From contig CAWHDH010000007.1 of assembly GCA_963828075.1 (NCBI GenBank), positions 1 to 64,000 on the forward strand: DNA of 64,000 nt. The letters are read 5' to 3'. The notes beneath the pieces were generated by a model, which had not been told where the DNA came from, searched no databases, and saw only the letters and a program-made list of their open reading frames with translations. Below are positions 55,202 to 64,000 of this stretch, piece by piece (within the stretch, counting starts at the first letter, position 1; every line of letters starts with the position of its first letter). The translations under genes and the position numbers were made by a program. This DNA is from JACCYI01 sp963828075. Lineage in GTDB: Bacteria; Actinomycetota; Thermoleophilia; Solirubrobacterales; Solirubrobacteraceae.

Positions 55202-55255
55202 GACCGCCGCGGTGGTTACCCGGATCGCGTGATCCGGGCATCCACCGCGGCGGTC
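55202..55255. terminator. Large hairpin downstream of katG
   Basis: A 54-nt palindromic structure has outer arms GACCGCCGCGGTGG (55202-55215) and its exact complement (55242-55255), a 3-nt internal mismatch on each side, inner arms CCCGGATC (55219-55226) and GATCCGGG (55231-55238) and a GCGT loop. It lies 20 bp beyond the katG stop and downstream of the plus-strand remnant, so it probably ends transcription from both sides. There is no U-tract. Confidence 0.6.
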
Positions 55256-55274
55256 TACAGCGGACGCGACCGGA

Positions 55275-57467
<2,193 letters not shown>

Positions 57468-57606
57468 GTCGTTCCTTTCTCTCACGCAGGTCCTGTTAGT
57501 CGCGCGTCGCTCAGCAGCCGGCCTCACGGCGACACCCCTGCCGCCCTGACCGTCTCAGTTGGCGCCCACGCGCTCGACCCTATCCAGGATTGGGGGCGAG
57601 GCGCAG

Positions 57607-58020
57607 TCAGGACTCCGTGAGCGACCGGACCGCCGCCACCGCCTCGATCTCCACCAGCGCGCCTGGCGGGCCGACGTCCGCCACCTTGGCCACCGTGATC
57701 GCGGGCGGGGCGGCATCGCGCGGCCAGAACTCCCCGAACGCCGCGACCCCCGCGTTCACGTCGGCGCCCTCCACGGAGAGAATCGTCCACTTCACGACGT
57801 CCGTGACCTCGGCGCCCGCGGCCTCCAGGCACATCCGGAGGTTGGCGAGGGCCTGCCGGGCTTGCTCGACCATCCCCGGCGCGACGACCGCGCCGTCCGG
57901 ACCGACGCCGTTCTGCCCGCCGACATAGATCGTGTCGGCGCCGGCCGGCACCCGCACGACCTGGCTGAAGGCGGGGTTGGAGTGCAAGGACTCGGGGTTG
58001 ATGTGCGTCGCTGTCGTCAT
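57607..58020 (-). CDS. RidA/YjgF/Rid-family protein
   Basis: The ATG at 58020 gives 137 residues in the standard RidA length. Typical pieces are IYVGGQNGVGPDGAVVAPGM, QARQALANLRMCLEAAGA, VVKWTILSVEG and the C-terminal GPPGALVEIEAVAAV; the substrate-binding Arg common in true RidA imine deaminases is not obvious. There is no ribosome-binding site; a tacaat -10 box lies 6 nt before the ATG, so the mRNA is probably leaderless. It is divergent from the CGNR regulator with a shared palindromic operator. Confidence 0.9.
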   Translation of the reverse strand: MTTATHINPESLHSNPAFSQVVRVPAGADTIYVGGQNGVGPDGAVVAPGMVEQARQALANLRMCLEAAGAEVTDVVKWTILSVEGADVNAGVAAFGEFWPRDAAPPAITVAKVADVGPPGALVEIEAVAAVRSLTES

Positions 58021-58028
58021 ACCCCGAT

Positions 58029-58051
58029 TGTAACCAGCTAGACTGGTTACA
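58029..58051. promoter_or_regulatory. Palindromic operator with two divergent leaderless promoters
   Basis: TGTAACCAG (58029-58037) and CTGGTTACA (58043-58051) form a perfect 9-bp inverted repeat around CTAGA. On the plus strand a tagact box (58039-58044) lies 6 nt before the ATG at 58051. On the minus strand tacaat (complement of 58027-58032) lies 6 nt before the ATG at 58020. Neither gene has a ribosome-binding site. The palindrome covers both -10 boxes, ideal for autoregulation by the CGNR protein. Confidence 0.7.
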
Positions 58052-58629
58052 TGCAACTCGGATCCCCGGCCGACCTCCGCCGCCGCTTCCACACCGGGCG
58101 GCCCTGCCTCGACCTCGTGCACACCGGTGGCGAGAGCGCGCTGGCGCAGTTCGAGATCGTCCACGACCCGGGCGATCTCGGCCGCCTGCTCGGCGTGATC
58201 CTCGGGCTGGCACCGCTGCCCGCGAGCCAGGCCGACCTCACCGCGATGCGACTGCTGCGCGCCGCCCTCACCCGCATCGCCTACGACCTCGCCGAGGGCT
58301 CCCGGCCACCCGTCCCGGTCGACCCGCCGCGCCCGCAGGACACCACCACCATCAACGCCGCCGCCGCCGTCGCGCCGCTCCTACCCGCGCTACGCCCCGA
58401 CGGCACCATCGCGTTCGTCGCGCCGACCGCCGCGGCCGCGCTCTCCACCCTCGCCCGCGACGCCATCGACTTGTTCGGTGGCCCGTTCGCCCGCCGGATT
58501 CGCGTCTGCGCCGCCGAGAACTGCGGCCTGCTCCTGGTCGACACGAGCAGGCCGGGCCAGCGCCGCTGGTGCTCCATGGAACTCTGCGGCAACCGCGCGA
58601 AGATCCGGACCCATCGCTCCCGCGCGTGA
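58051..58629 (+). CDS. CGNR zinc-finger (ABATE-type) transcriptional regulator
   Basis: This 192-residue protein has the N-terminal ABATE-like domain (FHTGRPCLDLVHTGGE, DLGRLLGVILGLAP) and a C-terminal zinc finger with VCAAENCGLLLVDTSRPGQR followed by WCSMELCGNRAK. The CGNR tetrad is intact and all zinc-binding cysteines are present. The ATG lies within the end of the operator palindrome, implying leaderless translation. It most likely regulates itself and the divergent RidA gene. Confidence 0.9.
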   Translation: MQLGSPADLRRRFHTGRPCLDLVHTGGESALAQFEIVHDPGDLGRLLGVILGLAPLPASQADLTAMRLLRAALTRIAYDLAEGSRPPVPVDPPRPQDTTTINAAAAVAPLLPALRPDGTIAFVAPTAAAALSTLARDAIDLFGGPFARRIRVCAAENCGLLLVDTSRPGQRRWCSMELCGNRAKIRTHRSRA

Positions 58630-58826
58630 CCCGGATCGGCGTGGCACTCGCGTCTGGTCGGGATGGAGGCGGAAACCGCGCCGCCCGACGAGGACCGCTC
58701 CATTCAGGCAGCGGAACCAGCGGCCGGTGCCCCTGTCGCGATTGCGGAGCACCGAGGTGGACTGGAACGACATCATCGAGTAAGAGGTCGCGCGGGCGGC
58801 GAGCCGCGGCAGGCGGGAACGCCGAC

Positions 58827-58941
58827 GACGTCAACCACCCCCTTGACCCCCCCGAGCGGCCGCATGGGGGTGGTTCAGGGCCCATGACGCCCCCTACCAC
58901 CCCCGAGCGATGATGTGCGCAGCACGGGGGTGGTTGACGTC
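58827..58941. repeat. Alternating inverted repeats of ACCACCCCC type
   Basis: GACGTCAACCACCCCC (58827-58842) is repeated exactly as its complement at 58926-58941. Between them lie another inverted copy GGGGGTGGTT (58866-58875) and a direct near-copy TACCACCCCC (58895-58904). Four copies thus alternate in orientation, allowing several alternative hairpins. Function unknown; a protein-binding array or the ends of a small non-autonomous element are possible. Confidence 0.7.
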
Positions 58942-59050
58942 ACAGCTGACGACGGCGCAGTGAGGACAGGACCTCTGAGGGGGTGACTTCTCTGCGGCGT
59001 TGGGCGGTGGCCGGCGGGCGAGGATCGTTGCGGCGAGGAGGGGCGAGAAC

Positions 59051-59145
59051 GTCACACGCGAGGGCCGTTTTCGGCCGCGTGTGACGGTGACCACCGCAGA
59101 GGTGCAGCTGGTCACACGCGCGCCGAAACGCCGCACGCGTGTGAC
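59051..59145. repeat. Two tandem hairpins with GTCACACGCG arms
   Basis: GTCACACGCG at 59051-59060 pairs with CGCGTGTGAC at 59076-59085, with an extra inner stem GGCCG-tttt-CGGCC. The same arm sequences recur at 59111-59120 and 59136-59145. The two hairpins lie 60 bp apart with unrelated loops. Arms are conserved while loops differ, which suggests binding sites or an RNA structure. Confidence 0.7.
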
Positions 59146-59426
59146 GTTGTCCCCCGTGATCGGGTCGTTGCCGTCTCGCCGCGCGCCGGCACGGTATCGC
59201 CGCCGACTCCCACTTCCTCGATGCTGGGTTGACCTGTCGACAGATCAAGCGTCCCCTCGATGACAACGCCGCACGGCTGGGGACGCCGCGACGAGGCTTG
59301 CTGGCCCCGACTGAGCCGAGCGGCAGCAGCCGGCCGGAGCTGGGCGATGCGCGCCGCCGTCCCTCGCGCACGCAGCCGCTGTCACTCGCGTCCTCACATC
59401 GACGCGGCCGCGCCCGTTGTAGGGGC

Positions 59427-60230
59427 ATGGATCTCGAACTCAGCGATCGAATCGCCATCGTCACGGGGGCCTCCAAGGGCATCGGCCTCGCGGTTGCCCG
59501 CACGCTCGCGGGCGAGGGTGCGCGCGTCGTCGCCGCCTCGCGGCATCCCCGCCCCGAACTCGAAGCCCTCGGCGACGCCGTCGTCCACGTCCCGGCCGAC
59601 CTCGCCGAGCCGGGCACGCCGGCCCAGGTCGTCGCGGTGGCGCTCGAGCGCTTCGGCCGCGTCGACATCCTCGTGAACAACGCGGGCGGTCCACCACCCG
59701 GCACGTCGATGCCGGTCTTCGGCTTCCTCGACCGCGACGACGCCGCGTGGCGCGCGATGCTCGAGTTCAACCTGCTCAGCGCGGTCCGCGCGTGTCGCGC
59801 CGCGATCCCGGTGATGATCGGCGGCGGCGGCGGCGCGATCGTCAACGTGACCTCGACCCACGCACACGTCCCGTCAGCGATCAACGTCGACTACGGCGCC
59901 GCCAAAGCCGCGCTCGGCAACCTCACCAAGGCGCTCTCAGAGGAGTTCGGACCCCAGGGCGTCCGCGTCAACACCGTCTGTCCCGGGCCGGTGCGCACGC
60001 CCTGGTGGACCGAGGCGGGTGGCGCGGCCGACATCATCGCCGCCCACACCGGCTCAGATCACGACAGCGTGCTCTCGACGCTCGCGCCCGAGATGATGGC
60101 CCTGACCACCGGCCGTCTCGCCGACCCGCAGGAAGTCGCCGACGCCGTCGTGCTGCTCTGCTCACCACGCTCGGCGAGCACCACCGGAACCGAAGTCCGC
60201 ATCGACAGCGGCCTCACCAAGAGCACCTGA
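59427..60230 (+). CDS. SDR family oxidoreductase
   Basis: The ATG at 59427 follows aggggc and gives 267 residues. The cofactor motif is VTGASKGIG (about 12-20), VNNAGG near 90, the catalytic Ser in VTSTHAH and YGAAK near 155. The C-terminal LLCSPRSASTTGTEVRIDSG replaces the usual VDGG. It resembles 3-oxoacyl reductases and related degradation SDRs. It stands alone between the repeat island and a small unknown gene, and its substrate is unknown. Confidence 0.9.
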   Translation: MDLELSDRIAIVTGASKGIGLAVARTLAGEGARVVAASRHPRPELEALGDAVVHVPADLAEPGTPAQVVAVALERFGRVDILVNNAGGPPPGTSMPVFGFLDRDDAAWRAMLEFNLLSAVRACRAAIPVMIGGGGGAIVNVTSTHAHVPSAINVDYGAAKAALGNLTKALSEEFGPQGVRVNTVCPGPVRTPWWTEAGGAADIIAAHTGSDHDSVLSTLAPEMMALTTGRLADPQEVADAVVLLCSPRSASTTGTEVRIDSGLTKST

Positions 60231-60283
60231 CGCGGCAAGGAATCGCCCAGGAGCGAACAGGTGTTCGTGTACCGTTATGAATC

Positions 60284-60598
60284 GTGACGAGCGACGGAAG
60301 CGCCTACTCCCGGTTCCACCAGGCGCTCAAGACGCAGAACCTCCACATCATCCGCACGGCCGCCGCCGAGCTCCCCAACGTGTCGCTGCTCGACGCGCTG
60401 GCGATCGTCCAAGTCATCCGTGAGCGCCAACCCGATGCCTTCGACCGCGCCGCCATTCGGTGGATCGGGCGGTTCGCCGCCGAGCGGCCGTTCGTGACGC
60501 TCGATGCCGTTGCGCAAGCCGTCGACGCCTTCGTTCGACTCCGCGCCTCATCGAGCGCGACGAACGCCGTCGAGACCCTGCGCGGGCTTTGCCGCTAG
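60284..60598 (+). CDS. Small helical protein of unknown function
   Basis: A GTG start gives 104 residues, all predicted helical by eye (FHQALKTQNLHIIRTAAAEL, LLDALAIVQVIRERQPDAFD, AIRWIGRFAAERPFVTLDAV). There is no signal peptide, membrane segment or cysteine cluster except the final LCR. I do not recognise it. The even codon use and clean start and stop suggest a real gene. A promoter-like tgttcgtgtaccgttatgaat lies just upstream. Confidence 0.6.
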   Translation: MTSDGSAYSRFHQALKTQNLHIIRTAAAELPNVSLLDALAIVQVIRERQPDAFDRAAIRWIGRFAAERPFVTLDAVAQAVDAFVRLRASSSATNAVETLRGLCR

Positions 60599-60643
60599 GA
60601 CTTGTGCTGAAGGCCACAGCGGAGAGCGCGGGCGGGTGGGACC

Positions 60644-62149
60644 ATGTCCCGCATGACGCGCACCGATCACATCGACGTCCTGATCGTCGGCGCGGGGGTC
60701 TCCGGCATCGGTGCGGGCTATCACCTCCAGGACAAGCAGCCGGGCAGGACCTACGCGATCCTCGAGGCGCGCGACGCGATCGGGGGAACGTGGGACCTGT
60801 TCCGCTATCCGGGCATCCGCTCGGACTCCGACCTCTACACCTTCGGCTACGCGTTCAAGCCGTGGACCGGCGAGCAGTCGCTCGCCGACGGCCCGTCGAT
60901 CAAGGCCTACGTCGAGGAGACGGCCCGCGAGCACGGCATCGACCGCCACATTCGGTTCAGGCATAACGTCCTGCGCGCCGAGTTCGACTCGGTGCGCGCT
61001 CTGTGGACCGTCGCGGTCGCGCACGATTCGTCCACGTTCGAGATGACCGCCCGGTGGCTGTTCTGCGCCGGCGGCTACTACGACTACGCCCAGGGCTACA
61101 CGCCCCACTTCGAGGGCCTCGAGCGCTTCGGCGGCGATGTCGTCCACCCGCAGCAGTGGCCCGAGGACCTGGACTGCACCGGCAAGCGCATCGTCGTGAT
61201 CGGGAGCGGAGCGACCGCCGTGACCCTCGTGCCCGCGCTGGCGGGCACGGCCGGGCACGTCACGATGCTGCAGCGCTCGCCCACCTACGTGCTCCCCGTC
61301 CCCGAGCGAGACCCGATCGCGAACGCGCTGCGCCGCCGGCTGCCGGCGGACCTGGCCCACCGGATCATCCGCCGCAAGAACATCCTGATCCAGCAGGTCT
61401 TCTTCGGCCTCAGCCGCCGCTACCCGGAGGTCGTGCGCCGCCTCATCCGCTGGGTGAACGCGAGGGAGCTCGAAGGCTCGGGCGTCGACGTCGACGTGCA
61501 CTTCAAGCCGCGCTACGACCCGTGGACCCAGCGTCTGTGCGCGGTGCCGCAGGGCGACCTCTACCGGGCGCTGCACCGCGGCGACGCGTCGATCGTCACG
61601 GATCGGATCGCCACGTTCACCGAGACCGGCATCCAGCTCGTGTCCGGCGCGCATCTCGAGGCGGACATCGTCGTCACCGCCACCGGCCTGAACATCCAGG
61701 CGATGGGCGGCCTCGAGCTCGTCGTCGACGGTGAGGAGGTCGTGCTGTCCGACACGGTCGCCTACAAGGGGATGATGCTCGGTGGCGTGCCCAACATGGT
61801 GTTCGCCGTCGGGTACACCAACGCGTCCTGGACGCTGAAGGTCGACCTCGTGTGCGAGCACTTCTGCCGTCTGCTCGCGCACCTCGACCGGCAGGGCCAT
61901 GACGCGTTCGTCGCCGAGGTGCAGGACCCAGACATGCCGCTCGAGCCACTGCTGGACTTCCAGGCGGGGTATGTGCTGCGCGCGCTCGACCGCCTCCCCA
62001 AGCAGGGCAACCGGGCACCCTGGAACCTCAAGATGAACTACTTCAAGGACGCGCGCCACCTGCGCCGCGGCACGGTCGCCGACGATGGCCTGCGGTGCTT
62101 CTCGGCCGTTTCGGAGCCCGTCGAGCCGCCCTTGGCGGTGGCGGGATAG
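60644..62149 (+). CDS. FAD-dependent Baeyer-Villiger-type monooxygenase
   Basis: This 501-residue flavoprotein has the FAD GxGxxG motif GAGVSG at 16-21, the NADPH GxGxxA at GSGATA 187-192 and, between them, the Baeyer-Villiger fingerprint F162-GGDVVH168-PQQWP173. Further family features are GGTWDLFRYPGIRSDSDLYT and TGLNIQAMGG. Such enzymes insert oxygen next to a ketone, giving esters or lactones. Close relatives are EtaA-like and cyclohexanone-type monooxygenases. It is followed by a patatin-like lipase that could hydrolyse an ester product. Confidence 0.92.
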   Translation: MSRMTRTDHIDVLIVGAGVSGIGAGYHLQDKQPGRTYAILEARDAIGGTWDLFRYPGIRSDSDLYTFGYAFKPWTGEQSLADGPSIKAYVEETAREHGIDRHIRFRHNVLRAEFDSVRALWTVAVAHDSSTFEMTARWLFCAGGYYDYAQGYTPHFEGLERFGGDVVHPQQWPEDLDCTGKRIVVIGSGATAVTLVPALAGTAGHVTMLQRSPTYVLPVPERDPIANALRRRLPADLAHRIIRRKNILIQQVFFGLSRRYPEVVRRLIRWVNARELEGSGVDVDVHFKPRYDPWTQRLCAVPQGDLYRALHRGDASIVTDRIATFTETGIQLVSGAHLEADIVVTATGLNIQAMGGLELVVDGEEVVLSDTVAYKGMMLGGVPNMVFAVGYTNASWTLKVDLVCEHFCRLLAHLDRQGHDAFVAEVQDPDMPLEPLLDFQAGYVLRALDRLPKQGNRAPWNLKMNYFKDARHLRRGTVADDGLRCFSAVSEPVEPPLAVAG

Positions 62150-62196
62150 CGATCCGTCACCGGTAACGCGCGTCGCGCGGCGGCGTAGGTCCCCGT

Positions 62197-63174
62197 ATGA
62201 CGCGCATCGCGATCGTGCTCGGCGGCGGGGGAATCACGGGCATCGCCTGGCTCCTCGGCGCGCTCGAGGTCATCGAGGAGCAGACCGGGTGGGACCCGGC
62301 GAGCGCGGATGTCGTGTGCGGCACGTCCGCGGGCGCGATCGCCGCAGCGGTCCTGGCCGGCGGGTCCCCGACCGAGGAGCTGCTCGCGCTGGCGGAGCGC
62401 CCTGAGCTCCTGGCCGAGCGCATCGAGGAGGCCACGGGCAAGCCGGCGGAGCGCCGCCGGATCCCGATGGCGTGGCCGGGGTCGCTGGCCCTGGGGCTCA
62501 CGGGCCTGGCCGCCGTCAATCCTCGCCGGCGGCTCACCTCGCTGATCGGGTTCGTCCCGAGCGGGAGCGCCTCGACCGGAGAGATCCGCGGCCTCGTCCA
62601 CGATGCCGCCCTGGCGGGATGGCCCACGACTCCGAAGCTGCTGATCAACGCGTGCGACTACCGCACCGGGCGGCGGGTCACCTTTGGCGCGGACGGAGCG
62701 CCCGAGGCGTCGCTCTCGGACGCCGTGGCCGCATCTGCCGCGGTCCCGGGGTGGTATCGCCCCGTGCAGATCGGCGGCCGCGCATACGTCGACGGAGGCC
62801 TCATCTCGTTCACGAACGCCGACGTCGTCGCCCCCGAGCAGCCCGACGTGGTCCTCTGCCTGTCGCCGTTCTCCTCGACCGAGACCGGCGGCTCGCGGGA
62901 CGGCGCGATCTTCGGGGCGCTCCGACGCGGCGCGCATCGGCGGCTGGAGCAGGAACTCACCCGGCTGCGCGCCGGTGGCGCCGAGGTCGCGGCGATCGAG
63001 CCGACGCACGAGGACCTCCGGTGCATGGGGCTCAACGTGATGGAGCGGGGCCACGCCCGTGCCGTCGTCGAGACGGCGCGCACGACCACCCGCGCGCGCC
63101 TCGACGAACTCTTGAGCGGCATCGAGCTGCCGGCACCGACCACCGCGGCTCCACGGCTCCGGCTCGTCGCTTAG
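62197..63174 (+). CDS. Patatin-like phospholipase/esterase
   Basis: This 325-residue protein is a patatin-fold serine hydrolase. The oxyanion loop GGGGITG is at 9-15, the nucleophile S44 in CGTSAGA, and the catalytic Asp D199 in YVDGGLISF. There is no signal peptide. Patatin-type enzymes hydrolyse phospholipids or other esters. It lies 47 bp downstream of the monooxygenase on the same strand, and a joint Baeyer-Villiger/esterase pathway is plausible. The start ATG is at 62197. Confidence 0.92.
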   Translation: MTRIAIVLGGGGITGIAWLLGALEVIEEQTGWDPASADVVCGTSAGAIAAAVLAGGSPTEELLALAERPELLAERIEEATGKPAERRRIPMAWPGSLALGLTGLAAVNPRRRLTSLIGFVPSGSASTGEIRGLVHDAALAGWPTTPKLLINACDYRTGRRVTFGADGAPEASLSDAVAASAAVPGWYRPVQIGGRAYVDGGLISFTNADVVAPEQPDVVLCLSPFSSTETGGSRDGAIFGALRRGAHRRLEQELTRLRAGGAEVAAIEPTHEDLRCMGLNVMERGHARAVVETARTTTRARLDELLSGIELPAPTTAAPRLRLVA

Positions 63175-63187
63175 CGGGCCGGCACTC

Positions 63188-64000
63188 TCAGCCCGGGGCG
63201 GCGGCGATCAGCGCTGGGTCCTGCTCGCCGGCGCGTTTCCTGATCGCGCCCGGCGACACGCCGATGACGCGCTTGAAGGCGCGGCTGAACGCGGCCTCGG
63301 ATTGGTAGCCAAGCCGGTCGGCGAGCTGGCCGACCGTGGCGCCCTCGTCCTTCAGCGCGGCGACCGCGAGCTGCATGCGCCAGTGGGCGACGTAGCTCAT
63401 CACCGGCTCGCCGACGAGCTCGGTGAAGCGGGCGGCGAACGCCGAGCGCGACATCGCCAGCTCGTCGGCCAGGGAGGCGACGGTCCAGTTCCGAGCGGGG
63501 TCGCGATGGATGTGTGAGATGGCGCGGCCGATCTGGGGGTCCTGGAGCGCTCCCAGCCAGCCACCGTGCGCGGCCGGATCGCTCTCGATCCACGCCCGGA
63601 TTGCCTGGATCACGAGGATGTCCCCGAGGCGCGTGATCACGGCCTCGCCGCCGGGCCGGAGCTCGCAGGCCTCGGAGGCCATCATCCGCAGCGTGCTCTG
63701 CATCCACTCCAGCCTGGGCGAGCTGGACGCCTCGATGTGGATCGTCTTCGGCAGGATCTCGATGAGGTTGCCGGCGGCCGGGTGTGCGAAGCGCACGGCC
63801 CCGCAGATCAGGCCGGTGGGCGCGCCGCCCGCGCCGTGGCGAAGGATCTCGTAGCGATCGCTGACGACCTCACGCTCGAGGTCGAGAATCCCCGGCGCAG
63901 CAGCTCCCGGTTCGCTGCGCAGGACGTGGCCGTCGCCGTGCGGCACGAGCGCGAGGTCTCCGAGCTGGATCCAGTCCCGCTCCTGCGCCCCGGTCTCGAG
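63188..64000 (-). CDS. AraC-family regulator (Cupin_6 type), cut by the window end
   Basis: The stop is at 63188 and the frame stays open to the right edge, so the start lies outside; the seen part has about 270 residues. The N-terminal cupin segment (LGDLALVPHGDGHVLRSEPG) is typical for AraC proteins with a Cupin_6 domain. The C-terminal double helix-turn-helix is complete (WTVASLADELAMSRSAFAAR, MSYVAHWRMQLAVAAL, QLADRLGYQSEAAFSRAFKR). It probably controls oxidoreductase genes of the neighbourhood. It converges on the lipase gene with a 13-bp gap. Confidence 0.92.
   Translation of the reverse strand, partial: LETGAQERDWIQLGDLALVPHGDGHVLRSEPGAAAPGILDLEREVVSDRYEILRHGAGGAPTGLICGAVRFAHPAAGNLIEILPKTIHIEASSSPRLEWMQSTLRMMASEACELRPGGEAVITRLGDILVIQAIRAWIESDPAAHGGWLGALQDPQIGRAISHIHRDPARNWTVASLADELAMSRSAFAARFTELVGEPVMSYVAHWRMQLAVAALKDEGATVGQLADRLGYQSEAAFSRAFKRVIGVSPGAIRKRAGEQDPALIAAAPG

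Larger units (their letters stand above)
58630..59426. other. Repeat-rich intergenic island, no gene
   Basis: This roughly 800-bp stretch between the CGNR regulator and an SDR contains no gene I can support. It holds two separate sets of inverted repeats (58827-58941 and 59051-59145), listed below. A weak plus-strand frame at its start (ending VDWNDIIE at 58783) may be a relic. Base composition stays G+C-rich with G- and C-runs. Confidence 0.6.

Noticed and set aside
58663..58887. Small frames after the CGNR gene, e.g. one ending VDWNDIIE
   Set aside because: They run into the inverted-repeat region, have no ribosome-binding site or family motif, and differ in composition from real neighbours.

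Overview
The window is very G+C-rich (roughly 70 % by eye), densely coded and full of overlapping ATGA, TGATG and GTGA start-stop junctions. The gene set (acyl-CoA dehydrogenases, SDR oxidoreductases, an F420-type LLM oxidoreductase, wax ester synthase/DGAT, STAND-BTAD and CGNR regulators, leaderless promoters) points to a soil actinobacterium. A Thermoleophilia/Solirubrobacterales-type genome is my best guess, but that is an inference and no marker rRNA is present. I found no tRNA, rRNA or CRISPR array.

Layout. 1-1.9 kb is gene debris: a CheR-type methyltransferase fragment, the 3' end of an uncharacterised protein family (called family A here) and a frameshifted PucR-type regulator. 1.9-8.4 kb holds a wax ester synthase/DGAT, a long-chain acyl-CoA synthetase and a large STAND-BTAD regulator. 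8.4-14.4 kb is a tightly coupled minus-strand operon: a small partner protein, a PPDK-like enzyme lacking the PEP/pyruvate domain, a linalool dehydratase/isomerase (Ldi)-domain protein, a tiny companion protein and an aldehyde dehydrogenase. 14.7-19 kb has two acyl-CoA dehydrogenases, a CtaG-type membrane protein and an unknown Cys-containing protein. 19-27.5 kb is a long plus-strand operon with the second Ldi-domain protein and its companion, an internally deleted SDR, a phosphotransferase, family A, an LLM oxidoreductase and two atypical crotonases. 27.4-34.6 kb encodes a 2-oxoacid dehydrogenase E1 beta/alpha and, divergently, E2, SDRs, an M20 hydrolase, a GntR regulator and an XRE regulator. 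34.8-40 kb has an acyl-CoA dehydrogenase, a phasin-like repeat protein, another family A gene, an SDR and an epoxide hydrolase.

40-55 kb is a decay island. Nearly every gene is frameshifted, internally deleted or fused to a neighbour: adenylate kinase, PQQ-like propeller protein, 4'-phosphopantetheinyl transferase, two cytochrome P450s, an amino acid:[carrier protein] ligase, quinone oxidoreductase, MarR, SDR, PLP decarboxylase, MaoC and ketosynthase. An acyl carrier protein remains intact. Together they look like the wreck of a carrier-protein-based biosynthetic cluster. An IS1380 element (47266-48904) sits inside it, beside an apparently functional pss-pmt-psd phospholipid operon. 55-64 kb returns to intact genes: KatG, a RidA/CGNR divergent pair around a palindromic operator, an unusual inverted-repeat-rich intergenic island, an SDR, a Baeyer-Villiger-type monooxygenase, a patatin-like lipase and an AraC regulator cut by the window edge.

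Taken together, 2-40 kb looks like a catabolic region for hydrophobic, possibly isoprenoid or other branched, substrates: activation by acyl-CoA synthetase, hydration or dehydration by Ldi-type enzymes, oxidation by SDR/ALDH/ACAD, crotonase chemistry and lipid storage (wax ester/TAG, phasin). The substrate cannot be read from the sequence.
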